Source: Spirochaetes bacterium ADurb.Bin110 (GTDB lineage Bacteria; Spirochaetota; Spirochaetia; Treponematales; Rectinemataceae). Taken from it: a stretch of DNA of 5,781 nucleotides. The position numbers and the translations under genes were made by a program. The stretch covers positions 1 through 5,781 of the forward strand of contig MWDY01000209.1 in assembly GCA_002070755.1 (NCBI GenBank), read 5' to 3'. Position 1 is the first letter of the stretch, and each line of letters opens with the position of its first letter. The notes under the pieces are model-generated. The model worked only from the letters and a program-made list of their open reading frames with translations, was not told the DNA's origin and did no database searches. Shown one piece after another: positions 1-5,781 of this stretch.

Positions 1-11
1 GAGTGCATAAG

Positions 12-26
12 CTCGGCTTTGCCGAG
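12..26. repeat. perfect inverted repeat CTCGGC-TTT-GCCGAG
   Basis: Six-base GC-rich arms around a three-base loop, able to form a short hairpin. No T-run follows, so it is not a good terminator. It lies within what should be feoB coding sequence near the window edge, where frames are broken. It may be chance or a sequence artefact. Confidence 0.4.
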
Positions 27-70
27 TAGCAATATGTTATCCGGAGTTTATCCCGGGATTGATGTTTTAT

Positions 71-75
71 AGGAG
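71..75 (+). promoter_or_regulatory. AGGAG, Shine-Dalgarno-like site before ATG 81
   Basis: AGGAG ends five bases before the ATG at 81, which is good ribosome-binding geometry. The same bases also encode part of the conserved FeoB segment IGVNMID, so the match may be accidental. If it works, it would start a FeoB lacking its G domain. Confidence 0.3.
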
Positions 76-80
76 TCAAT

Positions 81-2078
81 ATGATAGACTTGGCAGAAGC
101 GAGAGGCATTTCAATCGATTATCAAGCCCTTTCCGATCGGCTCGGTTGTCCTGTCGTCGGTACTGTCGCCAGCGACAAACGCCAAAGCGCAAAGGTGCTT
201 GTTGCTATAGAGAGAGCATGGAAAGCAAAGAGAAAGCCCTCGATATTGGTCGAGGCTCCATACCAAACCGAGCTTTTTGCGAAGAATTGGAGCGAAAAGC
301 TTGATAGAGTTGCCGATAAGCTTGGCACGAATAGCCACTGGCTTGCATTCAAGCTACTTGAGCGAGACGAATGGGCGATTCATCAAGTGGTATCCTCTGG
401 CGTTGCTACATTGTCCGAAATCAAGACTGCAACTATGGAGGTCGAGAAAATCCTTAAGGAATCTGCGGATGTCGTTCTGGCGGAATCTCGGTATGAGTTC
501 ATCAAGAAAGTAATCTCAGAAAGCGTGCGCAATATCGAGCGCAAAAGAACAGCGACAGAGGCTATAGACAAAGTAGTACTGAACCGATGGCTGGGTATCC
601 CAATCTTTCTTGTCATTATGTATCTGCTATTCTGGATAACGATCAACCTTGGAGGCGCTTTCATATATTTTTTCGACATTTTGGGGGGCACATTGTTCGT
701 GGATGGCCTTGGTCATCTGCTGGATGGACTTGGCACGCCTGCTTGGCTGAGAGTCATCATTGCAAATGGTATAGGAGGAGGCATCCAAACAGTTGCCACA
801 TTTGTTCCTATCATATTCGTCATGTTTTTCATGCTTTCTCTTCTCGAAGATTCGGGATACATGGCAAGAGCGGCTTTCGTAATGGACAGATTCATGCGAT
901 GGGTGGGATTGCCAGGCAGATCTTTCGTTCCAATGCTGGTGGGCTTCGGTTGCAATGTGCCAGCCATCATGGCAACTCGTACCTTAGAGAACAAGCGAGA
1001 TAGATACTTAACCATTTTCATGAATCCTTTCATGTCCTGCGGTGCGCGATTGCCGGTCTATGCTCTTTTCGGAGCAGCTTTCTTCGGAGCAGCATCGGGC
1101 GCCATGGTCTTTTCTCTCTATCTTGTTGGAATACTGGTGGCAATCGGCACTGGGCTCCTACTGAAGCGCACTCTATTCAAAGGGGAAGCTTCTTTTTTCG
1201 TCATGGAGCTTCCTCCGTACCATAAGCCGCTCATGAGCAATGTCATACAGTATTCAGGTCGAAGACTTGCGGCTTTTATAAGCCGAGCGAAATATATAAT
1301 TCCCATCGTGACAATTCTTGCTGTTCTCAATTCCCTTGGTGTCGATGGAAGTTTTGGCAACGAGGATAATCCCAAGTCCGTCCTCTCACAGGTAGGAAGA
1401 GCTATTACTCCAATTTTCGAGCCTATGGGAGTTGAAAAAGAGAACTGGCCGGCATCTGTAGGCATTTTTACCGGCATTCTAGCGAAGGAAACGGTGATAG
1501 GCACATTGTCTTCGCTTTATAGCCAAAAAGCCGCTGCTATTGCGGAGGAGAATATGGCTGGCGTAGATGCTGAAGATATACAAACCGATGGTGATTTTGA
1601 TTTTTGGGGTGGTGTTCTCGCTGCATTTGCAACTATACCCCAAAATTTATCGGGCATAGGTAGCAGTCTTGGCGATCCTCTGGGAATCGGAATGGTAAGC
1701 GGCGACCAAGAAGCCGTAGCAGAGGAAGTAGGCGCAGATACGGGTGTCTATGCGGGTTTAAGAGCGAATTTCACCGGAGGTCCGCTTCAGGCCTATGCAT
1801 ACCTCCTCTTCGTGCTTCTGTACCTGCCTTGTGTAGCGGCCTTCGGTGCTATGACTAGGGAGATGGGATTGAAATATACTCTCATAGCTACCGCATATAT
1901 TTCTATTACTTCTTGGACTGTCGCCACATTATTCTACCAGATTAGCCTGGGCCATAATATTTCCTGGATAATCTTCTGTGTTCTTCTCTTCGCTGCAATG
2001 ATCATTGTACTGAAGGCTCTCGGTAGACAAGTCAAAGATGAGGCTATTAGTCCTTCGGCAAAAGCAGTCGAAGCATAA
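81..2078 (+). CDS. feoB: ferrous iron transporter FeoB, lacking most of the G domain
   Basis: FeoB is an inner-membrane Fe(II) transporter with an N-terminal GTPase domain and a membrane domain built from two Gate repeats. The 665 residues here align from the G4 motif onward (MIDLAEARG; the Asn of NMxD is at 78-80, just before the ATG). The segment ending LGCPVV (residues 21-26) leads into the G5 region and is followed by a helical linker to about residue 165. The membrane domain starts at NRWLGIPIF (168-176). SGYMARAAFVMDR is at 258-270. The first Gate carries GFGCNVPAIMATR (288-300, Cys291) and MSCGARLPVY (318-327, Cys320). The second carries TGILAKETVIGTL (464-476) and YLPC (581-584). The stop is TAA at 2076-2078. 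E. coli FeoB has 773 residues, so about 110 N-terminal residues including G1-G3 are absent. The annotated start is simply the first ATG after the disruption. The membrane part is intact, but without a GTPase domain function is doubtful. No feoA or feoC is seen. Identity is very secure; integrity is not. Confidence 0.93.
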   Translation: MIDLAEARGISIDYQALSDRLGCPVVGTVASDKRQSAKVLVAIERAWKAKRKPSILVEAPYQTELFAKNWSEKLDRVADKLGTNSHWLAFKLLERDEWAIHQVVSSGVATLSEIKTATMEVEKILKESADVVLAESRYEFIKKVISESVRNIERKRTATEAIDKVVLNRWLGIPIFLVIMYLLFWITINLGGAFIYFFDILGGTLFVDGLGHLLDGLGTPAWLRVIIANGIGGGIQTVATFVPIIFVMFFMLSLLEDSGYMARAAFVMDRFMRWVGLPGRSFVPMLVGFGCNVPAIMATRTLENKRDRYLTIFMNPFMSCGARLPVYALFGAAFFGAASGAMVFSLYLVGILVAIGTGLLLKRTLFKGEASFFVMELPPYHKPLMSNVIQYSGRRLAAFISRAKYIIPIVTILAVLNSLGVDGSFGNEDNPKSVLSQVGRAITPIFEPMGVEKENWPASVGIFTGILAKETVIGTLSSLYSQKAAAIAEENMAGVDAEDIQTDGDFDFWGGVLAAFATIPQNLSGIGSSLGDPLGIGMVSGDQEAVAEEVGADTGVYAGLRANFTGGPLQAYAYLLFVLLYLPCVAAFGAMTREMGLKYTLIATAYISITSWTVATLFYQISLGHNISWIIFCVLLFAAMIIVLKALGRQVKDEAISPSAKAVEA

Positions 2079-2289
2079 GAAGAAGAATTTGTTTCTATTT
2101 TTTCAGGCTCCTTTTGTGCATGCTCCTTGAGGATAAATCTGCTTGATGATTTCCTTGTTGGGGTTTCTCTAAGCATAAGCCATTTGTTCTCCTTGAAATA
2201 TTCGACAGATCCCCAGGAGATTCCCTTAGGGCGCATTTATCTTATTAATATTGTGAAATCTCATGATAATCTAATATACAATTCTAATA
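2079..2289. other. convergent intergenic region, no supported gene
   Basis: These 211 bases separate the feoB stop from the lyase stop on the other strand. The part from about 2235 to 2290 is very AT-rich. A heptamer GCTCCTT occurs twice close together (about 2108 and 2122), flanking a GCATGC palindrome, but forms no obvious structure. I looked for a GC-rich hairpin followed by a T-run on either strand, as two convergent genes would be expected to share, and found none that is convincing. Reading frames cross the gap on both strands, but neither has recognisable protein content. Confidence 0.5.
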
Positions 2290-3744
2290 CTATGGACTCT
2301 TCAAAAGAGAATCAAATCTCTTATTGAGGAAATGCTTTGCTGAATCCCATTTATTTCTATAGGCTTTGATACATTCCTCAAAATCATTGAGAGCATTATT
2401 TGCCGATTCATAGATCATCTTCATACCCGCTGAAGAAGGTCCGCCATTTGTTGAACGAACTGATATAAATCTTTCGGGAGAAAGTATCTCATCGATTTCC
2501 TGATCAGAGAGGTTGAGTTTTTGCCCTGTTGATTTTAAGAATATCCGTCGAAGCGCTTCCTTCTCTTGGCCTTTTACCTCAAACTCAGAGCATATCTTAT
2601 GCGCTTTTCTAAAGCCGACGCTAAATTTCCTAACTAAGGTGTCGGCGAGTTCTGTGGTTGTCACTCCGAAGCAATAACATACTTCTCTTGCTCTTTCGGT
2701 ATTGGATTTCATTTTAATGAGTGATTCTTCTAAAAGGTCGAACACCGAATAGCTTTGGTCTATTAAACAAATCATTCTAGTAATCAGCATATCTGCATTT
2801 TCATTGACGTCTTGAAACGGAACATTCCGAAATGATTGAATGATGCTTTGGCAGTCTCCGGCAATCGCTTCTGCTTGAATTCGGATATGTTCTAGTATGA
2901 CTGGATTTCTTTTCTGCGGCATTATCGATGAAATCTGGACAAGCTCATCGGGAAACCGTAGTAATCCCACTTCTGCGGAAACTTTATGCAACATATCCAC
3001 AACAAATCTTCCCACATCGACCATCATTACTTGAAGACAAGAAGCAGTACTTATTAACCAATGCGAGGTAGAAATTGCTTGATAGGTGTTCACAATAAAG
3101 CTATCAAAACCAAGCGATTTGGACATACCTTCTCTGTCGATATCAAAGCCCGAACCAGTGATAGCACATGCTCCCATTGTTGATCTATTTACATCTTTTA
3201 TAACATCGATCAATTTATACGTATTTTCAATCATTTCCATGAGAAAAGAAGAGAGATAATGTGCAATTGTTGAAGGATTTGCAGGTTGGCCATGAGTAAA
3301 AAGAATCGTCAGCTCCTCTTCGCCTTCCTTACATCGATCTATCAAGGTTTGGAAGAAAAGAAGGTTTCGTTCTAAGAGGCTTAGGAGCCTTTCCCTTAGG
3401 GAGAGCCGGAAAACAGTCGTGTCCATATCATTACGGCTCCGCGCCGTATGAAGCCACGCGGCATCTTCTCCTGCTACTTCAAAGAGCGAGCTTTCAAACA
3501 AGAAATACAGGTCCTCTGCATTTTGCGGAATATGCGTTGGTAGAACAAAAGTATCTTGGAGATCATATAATGCCCGTGCAATTCTAAACGCAATCTCAGA
3601 CGATATGATTTTTCTATCATAAAGCATGCAGAGATGAGCCTTCTGTACATCGATCAAAGCCTTATAATAATAGGCTTTCCAATTTTGATACGCAGGATCG
3701 AGTACTCTGTTTACATAGATAGGCGAAAAAGGTGTAGTAGACAT
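2290..3744 (-). CDS. argininosuccinate lyase-like C-N lyase (not typical ArgH)
   Basis: This 484-residue protein belongs to the argininosuccinate lyase branch of the fumarase/aspartase superfamily, whose members are cytosolic tetramers that remove an amine from an N-substituted succinate and release fumarate. Visible landmarks are HTARSRND (99-106, fumarate-binding region), TH in FTHGQP (149-154, the usual catalytic His region), the signature loop SSIMPQKRNP (272-281, catalytic Ser) and the C-terminal TTELADTLVRK (363-373). It departs from ArgH: the loop begins ISS rather than GSS, SRND is followed by Met rather than Gln, and THLQ is THGQ. The family also includes EDDS lyase, which acts on N-substituted aspartates. 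The ATG lies 11 bases after the amidohydrolase stop, with only a weak AGG about 10 bases upstream, so it is probably translated from the operon mRNA. Association with ABC permeases and a hydrolase, not arg genes, argues for catabolism. Superfamily membership is secure; substrate is unknown. Confidence 0.9.
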   Translation of the reverse strand: MSTTPFSPIYVNRVLDPAYQNWKAYYYKALIDVQKAHLCMLYDRKIISSEIAFRIARALYDLQDTFVLPTHIPQNAEDLYFLFESSLFEVAGEDAAWLHTARSRNDMDTTVFRLSLRERLLSLLERNLLFFQTLIDRCKEGEEELTILFTHGQPANPSTIAHYLSSFLMEMIENTYKLIDVIKDVNRSTMGACAITGSGFDIDREGMSKSLGFDSFIVNTYQAISTSHWLISTASCLQVMMVDVGRFVVDMLHKVSAEVGLLRFPDELVQISSIMPQKRNPVILEHIRIQAEAIAGDCQSIIQSFRNVPFQDVNENADMLITRMICLIDQSYSVFDLLEESLIKMKSNTERAREVCYCFGVTTTELADTLVRKFSVGFRKAHKICSEFEVKGQEKEALRRIFLKSTGQKLNLSDQEIDEILSPERFISVRSTNGGPSSAGMKMIYESANNALNDFEECIKAYRNKWDSAKHFLNKRFDSLLKSP

Positions 3745-3755
3745 TATATTTCAAC

Positions 3756-4730
3756 CTATTCAAGTTCTTCTATTCTTAATAAATAAGCTATATTTCGGTA
3801 AAAAATCATGTCTTTTTCATCTTCGCTATAGCCTACATCCGTCATGGCGCGATTCTGAGCTTTGAGATAATCAAGCGTAAATCCACGAGGGAACCATGAG
3901 GAATCCGTCCCGAATATAATTCGCGATGCACCTATCGTTTCGCGGAATTTTCTAAAAAGAGAATCGAGCGTCACATCATAAGGCATCCAACGCATCCATT
4001 GGTTTGATCCCGATGTGTCGATATAAATATTTGGGCAAGCCCAGCATAAATTAAGAATTTCGAATAGATACCCTGTTCCGAAATGTGGAACTATAAATGG
4101 AACATCCGGGAAACGCTTTGCAACATCGTGAATAGCAAGCGGATTTATGTTTACATGAGACGCTATTCCACCTGCTGCGCCCATGATACCAAAATGGATG
4201 AGAATGGGAATCTCGTATGTTTGAGCGACTTCCCAGATTGGATCGAAAGCTTTATTGCAAAGCGGCGTATCAACTCTTGGACCAAGTATCTTATAGCCGC
4301 GCAGCCCCTGCTCTTTTATAGCTTTTTCAAGCCTTTCAGCGGCGTCTGGTAACAAGGGGTTATGATGAGCATATCCATAGAATTTTCCAGGATGGCGAGC
4401 AACAAGTTCTGCAACAAATTTATTTGAGCCAGCAGTGACAAAGACAATGCCTTTGAGGAAATTATAGATGTCAAGCTCTTTTGCCCAGTAAATCTCGCCT
4501 TCTGATGCCGAAACATCCTGCGCCTCTGGAAACTGCCATGCAGATTCCCAGCGATTCTTTTCCGAACTGAGCCATGCTTGATGCTTTTTTAATGCAAAGC
4601 CATCACCTTTTTGTGTTTGTGTTCTCCCTGATGCATAATCTATTCCTTTGTTAGAATTTTCTAGTGTGGCTGTCCCATCATCGATGATTTTATTTTCAGG
4701 AAAATGAACATGTGAATCTATTACACGCAT
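3756..4730 (-). CDS. amidohydrolase-2 family metal-dependent hydrolase
   Basis: A 324-residue TIM-barrel enzyme of the amidohydrolase-2 type (the family of ACMSD-like decarboxylases and 2-pyrone-4,6-dicarboxylate lactonase). Metal-ligand motifs appear in the expected order: DSHVHF at 5-10 (His7, His9), PILIHFG with His179, VPHFG with His216 and FGTD with Asp276 near the end. RGYKILGP (144-151) holds a Lys in the position where many relatives have GxK. There is no signal peptide, so it should be cytosolic. I place the start at ATG 4728-4730 because DSHVHF then sits at the N terminus, as is normal, and GGAG lies five bases upstream. The frame stays open to 4952, but that extension overlaps the permease gene and has no homology-like content. 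The gene follows the permease stop by 23 bases and precedes the lyase by 11. It probably hydrolyses an amide, ester or lactone of the imported compound or of a product; decarboxylation is an alternative. Confidence 0.9.
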   Translation of the reverse strand: MRVIDSHVHFPENKIIDDGTATLENSNKGIDYASGRTQTQKGDGFALKKHQAWLSSEKNRWESAWQFPEAQDVSASEGEIYWAKELDIYNFLKGIVFVTAGSNKFVAELVARHPGKFYGYAHHNPLLPDAAERLEKAIKEQGLRGYKILGPRVDTPLCNKAFDPIWEVAQTYEIPILIHFGIMGAAGGIASHVNINPLAIHDVAKRFPDVPFIVPHFGTGYLFEILNLCWACPNIYIDTSGSNQWMRWMPYDVTLDSLFRKFRETIGASRIIFGTDSSWFPRGFTLDYLKAQNRAMTDVGYSEDEKDMIFYRNIAYLLRIEELE

Positions 4731-4735
4731 CTGGT

Positions 4736-4739
4736 CTCC
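4736..4739 (-). promoter_or_regulatory. GGAG ribosome-binding site deciding the amidohydrolase start
   Basis: Read on the - strand, GGAG is followed by five bases and the ATG at 4730. It sits in the 23-base gap after the permease stop and supports the short start over the longer open frame to 4952. Confidence 0.7.
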
Positions 4740-4753
4740 AATATCCTTTTTGA

Positions 4754-5596
4754 TTATCCCTTGAGTCCTGTCATTGCAATTCCTTTTATTATCTGCTTTT
4801 GGAACACAAGGAATACGATAATTAGTGGCAGCATTGCTACTGCCGCTCCTGTCATAATATAGTGCCAGTCGCTGCCAGCTTCGCCAGAAAAGTTGGCTAA
4901 TCCAACGGGAAGCGTAAACATCCGCGGTTTTGATGAAACGATTAATGGCCACAAGAAAGCGTTCCAGTTTCCTATAAAGTTAAAAATTGCGAGAGTTGCT
5001 AGAGCTGGCGATACAAGCGGAGGGATAATTGTTAAAAATATCCTAAATTCTCCAAGGCCATCTACGCGAGCTGCATCGATGAGGTCATCCGGAATTGTCG
5101 ACATGAATTGCCGCATAAGAAAGACACCAAACGCACTTATCATGCCAGGAAACATAATACCCCAATATGTATTGACCCATTTCATTGCTCGCGCCATTGC
5201 ATACCAGGGGATTACGAGCATTTCGGTTGGAATCATGAGAGTACTTATTATCAGGAGAAAAATAAATCTTTTACCAGGAAATTGAAATTTGGCAAGAGTG
5301 TAACCTATGAGCGAGTCAAAAAAAAGTACCGACGCGGTAGTACAAAGAGCAACAATAATTGAATTCAAGAACCACTGTGGAAATTTGGTACTGGAAGAAA
5401 AGAGGATATAGCGATAATTATCAAGCGTAGGCCGATCAGGGAAGAGCTTTAGTTGATATATCTGGGTTACATCTTTGAGGCTAGAAGAAAGCATCCAAAT
5501 AAAAGGAAATATCATTATCACAGAGAAAAGAATTAGGACTATATAAGCAGGTAGAGACCTAGACCATTTGCGATAGTTGCGTTCGTGCTTAATCAA
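4754..5596 (-). CDS. carbohydrate-type ABC transporter permease (MalG/UgpE family)
   Basis: This is a 280-residue integral membrane permease of the CUT1 class of ABC importers, the usual length for MalG/UgpE proteins. Six hydrophobic segments lie at about 16-38, 76-98, 110-132, 143-162, 186-208 and 245-267. The cytoplasmic coupling (EAA) loop is clear at about 170-197, with DAARVDG and later IPPLVSP, and would contact the ATPase. The C terminus ends in GLKG, close to the KG ending common in this family. The start is a TTG at 5594-5596. No other start exists between it and the in-frame stop just upstream, and GAGGGTGA lies four bases before it. It overlaps the stop of the preceding permease gene by 4 bases, so the two are probably translationally coupled and form a heterodimeric channel. 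Its family usually imports sugars, glycerol phosphates or their conjugates; the enzymes downstream suggest a conjugate, but the substrate cannot be read from the permease. Confidence 0.94.
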   Translation of the reverse strand: MIKHERNYRKWSRSLPAYIVLILFSVIMIFPFIWMLSSSLKDVTQIYQLKLFPDRPTLDNYRYILFSSSTKFPQWFLNSIIVALCTTASVLFFDSLIGYTLAKFQFPGKRFIFLLIISTLMIPTEMLVIPWYAMARAMKWVNTYWGIMFPGMISAFGVFLMRQFMSTIPDDLIDAARVDGLGEFRIFLTIIPPLVSPALATLAIFNFIGNWNAFLWPLIVSSKPRMFTLPVGLANFSGEAGSDWHYIMTGAAVAMLPLIIVFLVFQKQIIKGIAMTGLKG

Positions 5597-5781
5597 TAAT
5601 TCACCCTCTTATCGAAAAATCGCATTTGCAGTAAGGTGACAAGCATAATAATAATAAAGAGCACCATGCTCGCACTTGCAGCTTCAGCCATTTCAAAGTA
5701 AGTAAATGCCTTTTGATAGATATACAGCGCTGCAGATTTAGTTGAGTTGAGAGGCCCGCCCATTGCTTGAGTCGACATGTT
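5593..5781 (-). CDS. ABC transporter permease (MalF/UgpA family), C-terminal fragment
   Basis: Only the last 62 codons are in the window; the gene continues past 5781. The fragment begins NMSTQAMGGPLNST, matching the GGPxNST region near the end of MalF/UgpA permeases. It continues with YIYQKAFTYFEMAEAASAS, a family hallmark, into the final membrane helix (about residues 34-54 of the fragment) and the short basic tail MRFFDKRVNY. The stop is TGA at 5593-5595 and overlaps the TTG start of the next permease. It is the expected partner of that permease. In this class the substrate-binding protein gene usually comes just before the MalF-type permease, so it should lie beyond the window. The internal ATG at 5776-5778 is not the true start. 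Confidence 0.92.
   Translation of the reverse strand, partial: NMSTQAMGGPLNSTKSAALYIYQKAFTYFEMAEAASASMVLFIIIMLVTLLQMRFFDKRVNY
5601..5608 (-). promoter_or_regulatory. GAGGGTGA ribosome-binding site for the TTG-started permease
   Basis: On the - strand GAGGGTGA lies within the last codons of the upstream permease gene and is followed by four bases and then TTG. It is the reason to accept a TTG start here, and it fits translational coupling between the two permeases. Confidence 0.65.

Larger units (their letters stand above)
1..80 (+). pseudogene. frame-broken end of the FeoB G domain
   Basis: This stretch lies directly upstream of the long feoB frame and should encode the end of its GTPase domain, up to the G4 motif (NMxD). 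All three forward frames are interrupted: the feoB frame has stops at 27-29 and 60-62, and frame 1 stops at 70-72. Homology is still visible. Frame 1 at 55-66 reads GIDV, and the feoB frame from 69 reads IGVNMID. One extra T in the T-run at 65-68 would join them as GIDVFIGVNMID, with the same distance from GI to NM as in E. coli FeoB (GIPCIVALNM). Further upstream, pieces such as GCTTTG, GAG, AATATG and TTA look like remnants of the expected ALE-R-NMYL segment, separated by small insertions or losses. Several small indels therefore seem present. They could be real decay or poor base calls at the end of an assembled sequence. Confidence is good for the G4-proximal part and low before about position 50. 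Confidence 0.55.

Noticed and set aside
59..304. 81-codon + strand frame at the start of feoB
   Set aside because: It is an out-of-frame shadow of conserved FeoB sequence, with Arg/Ser-rich low-information content.
1934..2236. 100-codon frame on the - strand overlapping the feoB 3' end
   Set aside because: It is antisense to conserved FeoB sequence over about half its length, has no good ribosome-binding site and no recognisable domain. The part in the gap is Lys/Glu/Ser-rich, but I cannot assign it.
2297..2309. CTCTT-CAA-AAGAG hairpin as a terminator
   Set aside because: The 5-base AT-rich stem lies inside the end of the lyase coding region and has no useful T-run. It is too weak.
2127..2327. 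66-codon + strand frame after feoB
   Set aside because: It has a TTG start without a ribosome-binding site, runs into the antisense of the lyase gene, and resembles no known family such as FeoC.
2290..3744. Naming the lyase argH and assigning arginine biosynthesis
   Set aside because: Signature positions differ from ArgH, and the neighbours are transporter and hydrolase genes, with no argG or other arg gene in view.
4731..4952. N-terminal extension of the amidohydrolase by 74 codons
   Set aside because: It overlaps the permease C terminus, has no family-like content, and moves DSHVHF away from the N terminus. ATG 4730 has its own GGAG site.

Overview
The window is a bacterial fragment that cuts genes at both ends. 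It holds two unrelated blocks facing each other: the membrane part of a ferrous-iron transporter (feoB-like) on the + strand (1-2078), and the 3' end of an operon on the - strand (5781 to 2290) encoding sugar-type ABC permeases and two catabolic enzymes. The FeoB is of the same long type as the Escherichia coli protein, which together with the uptake of Fe(II) suggests an anaerobe or facultative anaerobe, quite possibly Gram-negative. I cannot name a phylum. There are no rRNA, tRNA, IS, phage or CRISPR signals.

Plus strand: a 665-codon reading frame contains everything of FeoB from just after the G4 GTP-binding motif to the C terminus, including both Gate domains. The missing G domain does not simply lie outside the window. 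Its last residues can be read just upstream of the ATG, but in broken frames. Adding one T to the T-run at 65-68 restores a FeoB-like join (GIDV-F-IGVNMID) with the same spacing as in E. coli FeoB. So this is either a frameshifted pseudogene, an error-rich end of an assembled sequence, or, less likely, a Gate-only FeoB started from the AGGAG/ATG that happens to lie there.

Minus strand, in order of transcription: the end of a MalF/UgpA-type permease (5781-5593), a MalG/UgpE-type permease (5596-4754, TTG start overlapping the previous stop by 4 bases), an amidohydrolase-2 family metal enzyme (4730-3756), and a lyase of the argininosuccinate lyase/fumarase superfamily (3744-2290). Gaps are -4, 23 and 11 bases, so this is one transcription unit whose promoter, binding protein and possibly ATPase lie beyond 5781. 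The lyase keeps the superfamily's active-site motifs but departs from true ArgH at several of them. It is joined to a transporter rather than to arginine genes. The simplest reading is a catabolic route: import of a small conjugate, hydrolysis by the amidohydrolase, and C-N cleavage by the lyase with probable release of fumarate. The substrate is unknown, and this gene set is the most interesting part of the window.

The 211-base convergent gap (2079-2289) contains no gene I can support and no clear terminator.
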